Source of the DNA: Caecitellus pseudoparvulus
Taxonomy: Eukaryota > Bigyra: Bicosoecida
Length of the DNA stretch: 64,000 bases
Direction: 5' to 3'
Assembly: GCA_965644315.1 (NCBI GenBank)
Contig: CBFFRQ010000006.1
Location: 117,535 to 181,534, forward strand
Positions 25,034 through 36,785 of the stretch are shown here, piece after piece. The position numbers were made by a program, and so were the translations under genes. Positions within the stretch are counted from its first letter, which is position 1. Each line of letters begins with the position of its first letter. The notes under the pieces are model-generated. The model had not been told where the DNA came from, searched no databases, and worked only from the letters and a program-made list of their open reading frames with translations.

Positions 25034-25278
25034 GCGGCACTTGGCAGGTGGTGCCAAAACTGCGTGACAGAAGATGACTTCCGAATGTATCTCTCGCGTT
25101 TGTTTTCCGTCGGTGATTTTCCTTCCCTTGCCGGTGAACTGGCGCCAAGCAGAGTGGCGCTGCCAGCGAGCAGTGTCGCGTGCGACACGGCACTCTCTGC
25201 GCTGCAGGGCGCTCCACACGGCTGCGAGCGACTGTCGCGCGCCCTGCAGGGGTCTTGTTACATATATAGTATTGCACC

Positions 25279-28200
25279 ATGCCAGCCCTACCGCCGCCCT
25301 CGTCGCCCAGTTCGTACTGCGTCGCTGCCCGAGCCATGCACGCGGCAACTCACACCTCGTCAACGCCTGCCCACAGTCAACCGGCGCAGCAGCAGCCGCC
25401 GGCAGCGCGACTTCGCGCGCCGAGGCAGGGAGCGAGAGCGTGAACGTGCTGCCAAGGAGGCCGAGAAGCTCAAGAGCTTGACCCCTGAGCAGCGCGAGCT
25501 GTACCTGCAGCAGAAAGCCTTGCTGGAAGGCATGGGTGCGCGCAAGATGGACAAGTTGAAAGACGACATGGGCAAGACGATGTCCAGCCCTGGCGAGGCG
25601 GGGCGCAAGGCAGTCAGCCGGCTCATCGGGGCAGTCAAGGGCATGAAGGCCCTCCAGCGTGCCGCGAAGTCGGCGGCTGCCACGGCTGGGGCGGGGTCCC
25701 TCAAGCCCACCATGGCGGGAGAGGGAGTAGGCAAGGGCAAGCCCAAGCCTGGTCCGCCAACTTCCACGCCACAGCAACCGGCTGCCAGTGGAGGGGGTGC
25801 AGCTGCGCCCCCCCCCACCGGCTCACGGCACAAGGTCTCAAAGCCAGGCCAGCCCCCGCCTCCATCGACCCCAGCCGGCGGCAAAACTGCCCCACCAGGT
25901 CAGCCCCCGCCTCCATCCACCCCAGCCGGCGGCAAGACAGCCCCACCAGGCCAGCCACCGCCTCCATCCAGCCCAGCCGGCGGCAAGACAGCCCCACCAG
26001 GCCAGCCCCCACCCCCCAGCAGGAGACCCCCCCCTACAGGCTCACGTGTGAAGGATGGCAAGGCAGTGCCCCCCTCCACAGGGCAGACGACCCCCCCTCC
26101 AGGGGGGAAGAAAAGCAAGGGCCCCAAGGCCAAGGTGGTCGCGTCAGCCAGTGGCGAGAAGCTGCTGCAGCTCGGTGATGGCCGGACAGTGCCGCTGGCT
26201 GCTGCCATGGCGGCGGCGGCGGCTGGGGGGCTGAGCTTGAAGGCTGCAGGTGGCAAGCAGGCGACAGAGGAGGGGTTGGAGGGGCAGGGTTCCCTGGTAC
26301 AGCGCCTGGCGCGGTATGTCCAGGGACGCATGGAGGCGGCAGGGGGTGTGCAGGGGGGGGGCGAGGGCGTGGGTATGGCCACTGCTGCGTTGAAGGCGGG
26401 AGTGACTCCGAAGGTGTTGGAGGCGCTGCTTGCCGACGCGGAAGACCGCAAGCGCGCTGCAGCGAGCGAGGGCAGGCGGCTTCCAGAGAGCACTCTGCCG
26501 GCAGGGACCTTGCCGGGTGTAGCTGACATGGGCAGTCCACTGGGCGCCGAGCAAGCCGCGCGTGTCGTGGCAGCGCTGGAGGGGCGTGATGGCGAAGGGT
26601 ATATTCTGGGCGAGACTGTGCTGGAGGACGGTAGTCGCGTCGTGGCGGTGAGGAGTGATGAAGGGCCAGTCGTGCTGAAGATCGGTGTGGGGGGCACTGT
26701 CACGCCACTGGGCGGGCTGGTGCCGGGCAAGGGCGGCATGCCAGTGGTCACGCTGAACGCTGCCGCCTGTGCCGCAGCAGGCGTGCACGGCACTGTCACG
26801 CTGGCGGACGGCAGTGTGGCGCTGGATGCCGCCATGGCCCTGCTTGACAGCATGCTGCTGCCGCCGAGTCAAGAGCCAGAGGCCACGCAGGGGCAGGCTG
26901 CAGGGACAGACCCCACAGTGCAGGCGGATGGGGCCGCTGCTGACAAGCCGCGCACCCCCGTGCCGGCACTGCCAGCGTCCCTGCACCTGAGTGCCAAGGG
27001 GGTGGTGTCCAGGTCTGAAGCCCGGCCGGGGGAGCAAAATGTCTCCACGCTCGCGGACCTGTTTGGGTCGGCTGCCGCTCAGCAGGCTGCATGGGACACC
27101 GCGTTGGGCATTTTCATCAAGACTGGCAGCGGCAAGGCGGCTGGGGTGGCTGGCGTGGCGGCCGCTCGCAAGGCGGGGGCGGCACCCCCCCCTGGAGCTG
27201 CTGCCGCCCTGCAAGCGGTGCTGGGCAGCCTGCCTCCGCCGCCTGAGCAGTGGAGCGCCGACTCCAAGCACAGGTACTATGCTTGTCTGCTGTCTGCTGC
27301 AGTACAGAAGGTGAGCGTGACAGTGGATGGCGAGGATGGAGGGGCGGAGTCAACGCCAGCGGGGGTTAGACCAGAACAGGCGGTCGATATCGGAGCAGAC
27401 CAACCTGCCCCGAGTGACACGGCCGTGCGCACGGTGAGAGCTGTGGATGCCAAGGCGGCCCTGGGAGGGGGCGACGCCAGTGGCGGAGGCAGCTTGGACA
27501 TCGCCGCCGAAGTGCTGGCGACCACGGGAGATGCAGAGGCTGCTGTGGACGCAGCTCTTGCGACGTGGGAGCAGGGGCAGGATGAGAGTGTCACGCCCGC
27601 TGCCCGAGAGGCCGCCCGTGCTGCGTTGAAGGCCGCAGTGGAGGCGGCAGCTGTGGCTGGGACGGGGGATGCGGCCGACCCTGGCAACCTGCGCCGACAC
27701 ATGGAGTCTGCGCTGGAAGGCGCACGTGTGGAAGTGGGCGAGTGGGTGGAGCTGGGAGGCGACGAGGAGGGCGGAGTGCTGGTCGCAAGTGACGAAGAAG
27801 ACTTCGAGGATGACCCGGGCAGCAAAGCCCTGTTGCCACCCGGGTGGAGAGACGCCGCGCCCCCTGCCTCCAAGACTGCGTCACACGCTGATCGCATCGT
27901 GAGCACCGTGCTGGAGCTGCTGGGGGGCGACCCGCGTGCAGGTGAGGCGGCAGCTGAGGCAGCGGCCAGGGTGTGGGTGCAGACTGGATCGAAGCATGCA
28001 GCAGCTGCCGCTGGGATTGCTGCAGCCAGGGCAGCGCTGGGGGCGTCTGGCTCGCCTGGACAGGTGCGTGGCGAGGCAGAGGCTGGTTTGCGGCGCCTGT
28101 TGGCTTCATTGCCACCGCTCGCGGAAGGCACTGCTGAGGACGAGGCAGTGACGTTTTTCAAACGCCTGTTGGCAGGCAGCATTCCCCGCATCAAGGTGTC

Positions 28201-31200
28201 AGTGGGCGCCAAGCCTGAAGCACCTGCTGCGAAGGAGGGTGTGCGAGGCAAGCTTTACAAGGCGGCGCCAGGGGCGGATGACGACGGGGAGAGTGCCGCG
28301 CCAGCAGTGCGTCGCACAGAGCGGGGCACGGAGGTGGCCGTGGCACGGGAAGCCGCGCTGGCTGAGCTGTTTGGCAACGACGACAGCGCGCTGCAGGCGG
28401 CGGCAGAAGTTGCCGCCAAGGTGCTGGCTGCGACAGGGTCGAAGGAGGCGGCTGCTGCCGCTGGTGTGGCAGCTGCGCGCCAGGCGCTGCGCTGTGCCAA
28501 GGGGGGTGGAAAGGCGGCGGGTGTGTCTGCTGCGGCGGAAGCTGAGCTGTTGAAGCTGCTGCAGGGGGGTGACAGCAGTGGTGGGGACACACCTGCGACT
28601 GCATCGACGCTGCTGGAGGCTGCGAAGCAGCACAAGGTGGTCGTGCAGTCCACAGTGGCCATTGCCGATGTGGAGGTGCTGTCGGGTGAAGTGGGCGGCG
28701 ATGCGCCTGCGCTGGGCAGTGACTCGGAAGAAGAAACGCCCACCACAGCGCGCCCAGCAAGGGACCCCGCTGCCACGGTGCAGACCACGCTGCATGAGCT
28801 GCTGGGAGGCCACGATGAAGTGACTCGCCTCGCAGTGGGTGCTGCGCTGGCCACCCTGCATGCGACGGGCAGCACCGACCTTGCTGCAGCAGCAGCAGTG
28901 GGCGCAGCACAGGAGGCGCTGCAGGCAGCTGGGTATCCCAGTACCACTGTGCGGCGTGGCGCGTCGGCTGCCCTGGCCAAGCTGCTGCAGTCCTTGCCAG
29001 AGGCCCCCGCCTCCATGAGTCAGCAGGCGCGTGAAGCGTTTCGCCTGGACATGCTGCAGGCTGCGGCAACTCACACAAGGCTGGGCTTGCCAGTGGCAGC
29101 TGCTGAGCAGGGCGCTGGTATCCTGGCGCGCGAGCATATGCGTCTGGCTGATGTGGACGACGAGGGTGTTCCTGTGCTGCTGCAGGCGGGAGGAGCGCTG
29201 TGTGATCATGACGCCTGCACGGCGTGTGTGCCGGGAGTAACGCTGCACGTGGAACGGCACGTGCCGCTGCCGTCGTTGTTCGCAGAGAACCAATCTGCCA
29301 TGCAGGCCGCAGCGGAAGGCATGGCAGCGTCCTTACCCCACTGCTGCTCGCGCGAGGGTGCCGTGGCAGCGGGCGTGCTCGCAGCGCGGCAAGCCGCGGC
29401 CTCCAGTGGTGACGTGCTGTCTTCTCGCCTGGGCCGTGAACTGCTGCGTGTGTTGGACGGCGTCGTGGACAGCGCTGACGACCCAGGCGCCATGGAGACC
29501 GACACGGCTTCCCTGCAAGACGCGTTGCAACGAGCGATTCCGGCGCACAGTGTGCGAGTGCGACGGCGAGGGTATGTGCCGTGCAGCATCCCACATACAG
29601 CCCGTGCGGAGGGAGGCGATGCGACTGAAGTGCAGCTGGATGCCGCCCCTGAAATCGCCGCGGGCAGTGTCCCAGGCTGTGCCATGCGTCAGTACACTGT
29701 GGCGCAGCTACTTGGAGGCGATGCCCACGCCGTGCAGGCTGCAGTGCAGCGAGCTGCGTCGTTGTTGTCCATCACAGGCAGTGTGGTCAGTACCGGTGCT
29801 GCGGTGGCCGCAGAGCGCTGCCGCTCCGCGCCTGAATTACAGCCGTTTGAGGAGGCGCTGGGAGTGGCCGTGGCACGCGTGCTGGCGTACACCGCGCGCC
29901 CCGCGCCGCACTGCGCCAGGGAAGCCACGAACCGGTACCACCACTTTCTGGAGCAAGCTTTCACCATGTGCCAGGTGCAGCAGGTGTGTCCTGCCTGTGA
30001 CTCCCCTGGCGCTGTGCCATTGGGTGAGCCCGCTGGCGAAGCGGAAGCAGCTGACACAGACTTCATCAAAGTCGACATCCAGCGCACGACCACCCTCATG
30101 CGCCTGCTGGCATTCCGGGAAGGCTTACTCAGCACGATGCTGGACACTGCCTGCAAAGTGCTCGCGCACACGCGCGGTGCACTGCTGGCTGCTGCAGCGT
30201 GCTTGCCCCCTGCTCGGAGGTTGGAACGGCTGGAACAGCACCCGGAACGCCTGCCCCCCGCCACACAACTCGCAGTGCGCCAACTTCTGCGCCACATACT
30301 GAAGGAGCACGGGGACACGATCGGGGACGAGCCGGAGACTGCGGAACATGCGTGGTGGGTGGCTGCAGCTGCGGCGGCGGGCGAGCTGCCACTGCACATT
30401 CCCGACACGGCGCTCGTGCCACGTCACGTTGGCGCAGTGCCCATGGACAACGCCTGCCCGCACGGCACGTGCGCCGTGTCTATGGCCAGTCTCTTTGCGG
30501 AGTCCCCCGAAGCCGCGGCGGCTGCACAGGCCATGGCGCTGCGTTTTCTTGCTGGCGACGAGCCCAGCGAAGCGGAGGCGGCGTCCCAGGCAGTGGCCTT
30601 GGCGAAACGCATTGCCGCAGAGCAAGCCTCTGAGGTTGGTGTCGCTGACACTGCTGAGTACGCCTTGGCACGGGTGCTGCAGGAGTTGCCACGCCCCCCG
30701 CCCGATTTGGCCGTGGGTGATGCGCGTGCGTTTTTCTACGCACAGGTGCTGGCAGCAGCCTTTGCCCACACGCGAGTGACGGTGCCGGCGTCTGCCGTGC
30801 AGGCAGCACAGGGCATATTGGTGGCGCCACCCCTTGGTGCGACACAGGTGCTTCCGGAAGGCCTCTTGCCGGATGGTGTGGTGTTCACGGCAAACGGCAT
30901 TCTCGTGCATGCCGGGTCGAATGTGCCGCTGGACCCTGAGGCAGCCTTGTTCGTGTGGAATGAGGTCCTGTTCCGGGTGCGTGTGGGCGGCCAGTGTGGG
31001 GGTGTGGGAGGGGAGGTGTGGGCGCTGTTGACGCGTGGTGGCGATGCCAGCGCCGTGCCCAAGCCCCACACCCGCCCCAGCAAGGGCCTGTCTCGCCACG
31101 ACCTCATGCCCCGGCACGGGAAGCAGGTGCTGGGCGACCTACAGGTGGGGGTGCAGTCAGACTTGCCCAGCATATTCACAGCTGCAGGGCTGGTGGACTC

Positions 31201-33745
31201 TGCCGGTGTTCGGGCAGCACAGCGAGCAGCCGTGCTGGGCGGCTCAGATACTACGCGGTTCGGCGTGTGGGAGACGGTGGAGGCCGCCGCACGGTACTTG
31301 CTGACCCACCACACCCTGGACGATGCGTGGTTCGCAGCTCTGCGCAGCTCAGACGCCCACGGCGCCTTCACCACCGTGCCTGGGTCGCAGGACAATGCTC
31401 GCGCCCCAGATCCTGCCGGCCGCGGGGCAGGGGAGGTGTTCGGACCAGATGCCCTGCGCCGACGCCTGGCCACGGACGGGGTGGGCGAGGCAGACCTCGC
31501 GAAAGCCATGCGCGGCATCAAGTGGGCCGCCTGGTTCGCCACTGCCCAGCTGGCTACCATGGTGCACAGCCACGACGAAGCCGCTCGGGCCCTGGCAGCG
31601 GGACACGTGCGCCACCTCGCGGCGCCTGCTCGGCACGTCGCGCAGCGACACAGCGACCCTGCCCCCCCCCGTCGCCTCCTGCACGTGCCAGTGGATGATT
31701 CCCGCATCACTCGTCCAGGGCGCAGAGCAGTGCCGAGCCCGGGCACCCACTCACACCGCCAGGGCTTGCTGCGCCACGCAGCTGGGAAGACACCACAACC
31801 CACGATGTCACATCGTGCCCCGGCGCCGAGTGTGAAGGTTGCGTCATCCCCCAGCCCTCGCTCGCGGTGGGCGGGGGAGATGTCCCATGCGGAGTTGGCG
31901 GCGTGGGGGCCGGATGCCGAGGCCAAGCAGCTGGCAATGGGGAGGGGGGTTATGACCCCCCTTCGGGTTCCCCCCCGTCCGAAGGGGGGGACTGGTGGGG
32001 GTGGTGCCACCAAGGCGGCTGTTCGCCCCGTTGCTCTGCAACCCCGCGACCAGCGGCGTGATACAAGTGATCGGTGCGCCCTGCTGCCGCCAAGCGGCGG
32101 CCTCGCGCCCTCGCCACAACTGCAGCGTCGGCAAAGTGCCGAGCAGAGCGCACCGCAGCCCTCACTTCGTGTGCAGGCGCGTGCCCCGGTGTTGGCTCGC
32201 GTGGAGCTGCCCGGCCATCCAGCCGTGCACGGCGCGTCGCAGGAGCTCGCTGCGACCCACAACACGCGACCCGTCATCCTGACCAGCCCGCGGGAAAGCA
32301 CTCAAGCCGCTCTGTGGGATGATGGCGACGTGGACGGCGGGGAATTGGTCGGCGAGATTGGCGCGACGCTGGACCCTCACACGCCGCCCCCTGCGGCGCA
32401 GCACTCGGCAGCGTCGTCCCCCGCCTCGGTCGCAGCGTCACCGACGCGCACGCTGTCACGACTGTCCACATGCTCCGTGGTCTCAGCGCACAGCCCAGTG
32501 CTGGGGGTGGCACCACCTGACTCGCCCCTGCACGTCGTGCTGCTGGACAAACTGCCACCTGGCAGGGGCGTGACTCCCACCAGCCCACCCCTGTCCGGCC
32601 TACCCCCAACCGTGCCCAGTCCAACGGACAAGGGTGGCGGCAAGCCCCCCCCCATGTTCCTGCCGGAACCCCCCTCCCTGCCCGCCATTGCCCGTGGGTA
32701 CTCCCCCCACAACACCGTCATCGCAGCGCCCCTCCGAACACCCCGCACCATGCCGCCCGCCCCACCAGGCCATTCCACAGTGCCTGCTGGGGCCGTGTAC
32801 CCAGGTCGAGGGGGGGGGCGCCAGCAGCTGCTGCCAGGCACTGCGCCCCCCAGCCCACTGCGCAGCGCAGCACTGCCCCGACGGGCAGTGGATGTGGCCC
32901 TGGCAGCGCTGACAGCTCGAGCTGAGGGTCTGGGGGCGGCAGGCTCGCGCCTGTCCGCAGCTCAGACAACCCCATCCGAGCCCACACACCCCGCCCCCGG
33001 CGCAGTGAGGGCAGGCAGCTTGACGGTGCAGAGTCTGCCAGGCCGGGACATGCCGCTGCTGCGCTCAGGCACGCCTGCGTCAGCGGACACGGTGCGGGCT
33101 GTGGCCAGGCTTGACTCTGCGCTGGCCACAGCTGCCGCAGAACAGGCCACCGCACACCGTGCAACGCGCCAATCGGCCGAGAACCGTGCTGCAGTGCTGG
33201 AAGCCTCTACCCGGCGCCTGGCTCGACAACACCCCGGCCCCGCCCCCCAACTGCAGCCAGGCTCTGAACGCAACAAACCACCTGGACGCCAGACACAGCC
33301 CATGACGCTGCAAGAGGTGCTGGCTGCTGCGGCGGGGTCCCCCCCTCCTCCCCCCCCGCAGGATGTTGCGTCGGCTGCCCGTTTAGCCACGGCGAGTCCA
33401 CCCCCCGAACCACCCTCGGCAGGGGGGGGTGCGCCGGCGTCACCCCCCTCACCCCCGTCCTGGGCAGTGTCACAGCCCCCCCCCTCCTTCACTGGCGAGG
33501 CCCCCTCCCCCACGCTCCCAGTATCCCCCGTCGTACTGCGCAGGGAACTGACCCGTGGTGCAGCTGCCGACGCCGAACGCAGCGCTGCTGTGCGTGGTCG
33601 CCAGCGACGTGCCGAGGGGGGCGTGCTGGCGGGTGGCCGTGGAGCCTGGCGTCGACGAGTGTTGCAGGGCGCTGCGGCCTACGGCGACCGTGCACCTGGG
33701 TCGGCAGGTCGCGCAGGACGACACGGCCTCTCAGGCGCCTCGTAA
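25279..33745 (+). CDS. giant Ala/Pro-rich protein with tandem unknown domain repeats
   Basis: The long frame is open from 25064 to 33745. A start at ATG 25279, splicing 25314-25389 (76 nt, phase-compatible) into the main frame, avoids an unlikely GTG-started leader and gives about 2800 aa; ATG 25085 is the alternative. Order of parts: (1) basic, charged, probably coiled segment (RERERERAAKEAEKLK). (2) Proline-rich 17-residue tandem repeats, 25847-26014. (3) Ala/Gly-rich region to 27.0 kb. (4) Eight or nine degenerate copies of a 130-160-residue helical domain, 27050-30830. (5) Pro/Ser-rich, apparently disordered tail with many homopolymer runs. No transmembrane segment or catalytic motif is evident. 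I do not recognise the family; a scaffold role is only a guess. The last 70 codons are uncertain because another frame is equally plausible there. Confidence 0.75.
25847..26014 (+). repeat. 51-nt tandem repeats (proline-rich)
   Basis: Three near-identical 51-nt units start at 25847, 25898 and 25949, with a partial fourth at 26000. Each encodes GQPPPPSTPAGGKTAPP with minor changes (STP or SSP). This is a proline-rich, likely disordered or SH3/WW/profilin-binding stretch in the giant repeat protein. The near identity suggests recent unequal crossing-over. Confidence 0.85.
27050..30830 (+). repeat. tandem array of about eight or nine unknown protein domains
   Basis: A degenerate protein repeat recurs every 390-480 nt. 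Clear copies begin near 27050, 27908, 28358, 28790, 29267, 29699, 30095 and 30481; a weaker one lies near 27470. A typical copy starts L-x-E-L-F/L-G-G/N-D (LAELFGND, VLELLGGD, TVAQLLGGD). Next comes an Ala-rich helix ending in TGS, as in ATGSKEAAAAAGVAAARQAL. A second helix leads into a rLLqsLP motif, then a helix and a HxxVxV-type strand. DNA identity between copies is low, so this is an old duplication series and not a recent satellite. Confidence 0.75.
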
Positions 33746-33760
33746 TGTATTGCACTTCCC

Positions 33761-34760
33761 TCACAGCTTGCGGATGGCAGGCTGCACGAGGCGCTGCTTG
33801 CCCCGCCGGGCAGGGGCCGCGGCTGCTGATGCTGGCACGTCGCGCCCCGGCTTCACGATGCCGGCTGCGCGGCGGCGCGATTCCTGTCCGTTGCGCCGAG
33901 CGGCTGTAATACGGTCGCGCGCTCGCTGGCCCTGCGCCACGGCAGCTCGCAGCAGCGACCCCTGCTTCACGCCCAGCACGCCCTTGGCCCTGCCGCCAGG
34001 GGCTGCGCCGGAGCCGATGGAGATGCGGATGTTAGGGGCTGCGCTGCCGATGGAGGCGGCGTCGAACACGCCCCCGCCAGAGAGGGCTGCGGCGGTGAGA
34101 GTTTTCCCCTTGGCGGCGCGCTTGCGCTTGACCACGTCCTTGGGCGTCTTGGCAGTGACGTTGAGGCCCTTGGCCTTGCCCTGCTTGGAGGGCGTGCCCG
34201 CCGCCTGCCGCGCCTTGGGCGTGTTCTTCTTCAGCTTCGCCTTCTTTTCTGCGACGGCCTGTGCCTTGGCGCTGCGGGCGGCTGCCGCCTCCGCCGCCGG
34301 CAGGGGCTTGCCCTTCTTCCCGCCGGTCTTGCCGCCTGCCTGGAAGGGCGCCTTGTCCCGCCCACTACTGGCGGTCTTCTTGGACACCGCCTTGTCGCTG
34401 GCAGGCGCCTTGCCGCGGCGCTGTGGTCAAGGGAGGGTCAGGGGCTTGCCATGCTGCCGCTCAGCGCCACGCCGCCTGCGCCACGCACCTTGGACGCGTT
34501 TGCCTCACGCAGCTTCTTGGCCTTGGCTGCTGTGTTCTGAGCAGCACTCTTGCCCTTCGCAGACACGCTGTCCTTCACCTGTGCCCGAGAGCGGCGCCTG
34601 TGTGCCGTCGGCGCCTGTCGCGTGACGTCTGCCGCAACTTGAAACGCACGTCCGCCCTTGGCGCCGCCTTTGCAGCCTTCTTCAGCGCAGCCTGACGCTT
34701 CTTGCTGGATGCGACCAGATCCCCCAGGGACGTCATCAGTGCGCTGGTCGGATCAGCCAT
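33761..34760 (-). CDS. Lys/Ala/Arg-rich basic protein, probably nuclear
   Basis: Minus-strand model: exon 34760-34650 (ATGG start), intron 71 nt, exon 34578-34489, intron 68 nt, exon 34420-33761; 286 aa. Both introns have gtgcgt donors and keep phase 0. The product opens with MADPTSALMTSLGDLVASSK, then becomes strongly basic, with many KK, RR and KR clusters and Ala/Gly spacers. It resembles histone H1 tails or nucleolar/RNA-binding linker proteins in composition only. A less charged segment near the middle, FDAASIGSAAPNIRISIGSG, may be a short ordered element. No known domain was recognised. It is convergent with the giant repeat gene, whose stop is only 15 nt from this gene's stop. Confidence 0.75.
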
Positions 34761-35032
34761 GGCGCCCACTGGTGCACGCTGCGGCCTGTGTGCGAGAGTC
34801 CTGGCGTGGTGTGCAATTTCCGCTGCACCTTCTGAGATGGCACGGCCAGAGGCCACACGTGACTCCCGGGGCCAGCGCAGGCGAGAAGTGGCATGAATGC
34901 ATGGGGTGAAGGTTGAATGTGTTTTTGGCGGCGATGGGCTCGCCAACTTTGGCACTGCCGCGCAATGAGGGTGTGCGGTCGCGGCGCTTCATCTGGCCGA
35001 GCCGGGCCCAGAACCGCGACGCCAGCCGGGGC

Positions 35033-36295
35033 TCACACTGCACCCAGCATGGCCACCGCAGTCTGCAGACACAGACCGATGAACAGGCCATACTTGCGAG
35101 CCTTGGCCAGAGCCTTGCCTCGCAGTGCCGTCGGCCAGTCGCCTGCGTGCCGCCCGCGCAGCTGTGCGTTGACAGCCTCCAGATGCGCCACCAACACAGA
35201 CGGAGCCTTGATGCCCCGCGTCTGCACTGTTCCCTGGCGGAAAATCAGGTTCCGCAGAGAGTCGGCATGGATGTGTGGGGGGCGACAGCGCGCCGACGGC
35301 TTGAACATGTCCGGGAAACGCGACGCCAACTCGGCAACAGCAGCATCGATGACTTGCTTGCTCGCTGGCGCGAGGCGGCTGGGCAGGTCCACCTCCTGCA
35401 CTGACTCGGCTTTGTTCAGCGCAAGGAAGAGCTCCTTCACCTCCTCGTCGCCACCCACGCGGTGCAGGTTCACGAGCAACTCACAGTCCAAGTCGGCAGG
35501 GGCACCCGGCGCCTCCAAAACTTGCTGAAACGCCAGCAGGCGATGCTGCCCGTCCACCACCCCGCACGCCTGGGGCGTACCGATGGAGCTCCGCCGATCT
35601 CCCTGCAAAGCAAAGCATGTGATGACGCCAGGAGGGCAGTGCAGGCGCCCTTGGCTGCTCAGCGTGGCCTGCACTGCCGCAGCAATCGCATCAACACGCT
35701 CTTGACTCGGCTGCCGCTGCAGGTGCCAAACTGGGACACAGCGCAGCAACGCACGGCACGACACACAGTGCACTTCCATGGACCCCAAGATAACGAGGAG
35801 TCTTCCAGAAGTTCCCCATGGTGCCGTGCCACCCTCGCCTTGTGGGGCCTTGGGCGTTGGCGCTGCGAAGCTGCGGTGACTTGCTTCGTGCTCTGGCAAG
35901 CTGCCTGGCGAGCCTGCCCCGACCTCCGAGCCCAGTAATGGGCTAAGGGGTTCGTGCACGGACGGGCTGTGTGGGGGCAGCAGACTGCCCTGCTCTGTGG
36001 CTTCCAGCGCAGCAGGTGGGCTGCGCAGCTGCAGGGTGTTGAGGGAGCGAAACACCGCAGCAGCTTTCGGCATGGGCTCCGCAAGCAGCGCGGAGATGGA
36101 CGACTTGCGGCTGCGCAGGCTCTGCAGGCGACTGCTCCGTCGCTTTCGAACATCTTGGACAAGGGGGCTCGGCCCTCTTTCGCTGCTCAGGCGCGTGGAG
36201 CCGCGAGACAGCTTGCGTTGCGGCGTGTGGGCCAGTGACGCACTTGCCTCATGTGCAAGCGGCGAGGCATCGTCTACGCGATCCTCAGCAGCCAT
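35033..36295 (-). CDS. DGQHR-domain (ParB/DndB-like fold) protein
   Basis: A single 420-aa frame with start ATGG at 36295. Residues 1-160 are Ser/Arg/Pro-rich and look disordered. The remainder has VPVWHLQRQPSQERVDAIAA, then CGVVDGQHRLLAFQQVLE (DGQHR at about residue 248), then VNLHRVGGDEEVKELFLALNKA. This is the DGQHR-type, ParB-N-like arrangement known from bacterial DndB-like proteins and large-DNA-virus proteins. A conserved-looking C-terminal part follows (PPHIHADSLRNLIF). Biochemical function in eukaryotes is unclear; nucleic-acid or nucleotide binding is inferred from the fold family. An isolated eukaryotic copy would fit transfer from a bacterium or giant virus, but codon use by eye matches neighbouring genes. 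It is divergent from MAT1 across a 490-nt spacer. Confidence 0.75.
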   Translation of the reverse strand: MAAEDRVDDASPLAHEASASLAHTPQRKLSRGSTRLSSERGPSPLVQDVRKRRSSRLQSLRSRKSSISALLAEPMPKAAAVFRSLNTLQLRSPPAALEATEQGSLLPPHSPSVHEPLSPLLGSEVGAGSPGSLPEHEASHRSFAAPTPKAPQGEGGTAPWGTSGRLLVILGSMEVHCVSCRALLRCVPVWHLQRQPSQERVDAIAAAVQATLSSQGRLHCPPGVITCFALQGDRRSSIGTPQACGVVDGQHRLLAFQQVLEAPGAPADLDCELLVNLHRVGGDEEVKELFLALNKAESVQEVDLPSRLAPASKQVIDAAVAELASRFPDMFKPSARCRPPHIHADSLRNLIFRQGTVQTRGIKAPSVLVAHLEAVNAQLRGRHAGDWPTALRGKALAKARKYGLFIGLCLQTAVAMLGAV

Positions 36296-36785
36296 GCTCT
36301 GGGCACGTTTGCCTACTTACTAATGTCTCAAGCTGGCTGTTGCCTGGGGAGTGGGGACCGGTGCCTGGGAGCTGTGAGGTAGCTGGTGCTGCGGAGCAAC
36401 GCAGGAAGCGTGAGTTGACCCCACACCCCGCGGCAGGCACTGTGCACAGCGACAGGGGGGCAAGGGGCCGGAGTCGCGACGGAGTCAGTATTTTTGTTCG
36501 GCGAGTTTTGCCCTTCTGATTTGCTGGGAGGTGTGCTTGGTTTGGACTGTGCCAAGAGGTGCAAGCGATTCTCACATGGCCGTTTCGCAGATACGCACGC
36601 CAGCCAATACCCCGCACTCTAAACAAAACAACAGATCCGGGAAGCTCACTCTGCCTCCCGTCGAGCTTTGGGTGCTGGGGCTGCTTTGAGGCTCAGACTG
36701 GGTGGCAAGGAGCGCGCAGCCCCTCTCAAAGTTGCCGCCCAACGAAAGCGAGTTCCAGACACAGCACCACTTGCCCAGACGCAGC
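36296..36785. promoter_or_regulatory. divergent intergenic region between DGQHR gene and MAT1
   Basis: These 490 nt lie between two divergent starts and must hold both promoters and 5' UTRs. The sequence is less GC-rich than the flanking exons. No TATA box, RNA gene or further coding region could be supported. Confidence 0.4.

Noticed and set aside
25255-25278. TATA-like catatatagta just before ATG 25279 as a core promoter
   Set aside because: It lies only about 15 nt from the proposed start codon, too close for a TATA box of that transcript. It may simply be 5' UTR.
25064-25278. GTG at 25064 as start of the giant repeat protein
   Set aside because: Non-ATG initiation is unlikely in a eukaryotic nuclear gene, and the leader lacks protein-like character. 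ATG 25279 with a 76-nt intron fits better.
33555-34625. A 356-codon plus-strand frame overlapping the basic minus-strand gene
   Set aside because: Most of it is antisense to the Lys/Ala-rich gene, whose three exons splice cleanly in phase; only its first 60 codons merit a second look.
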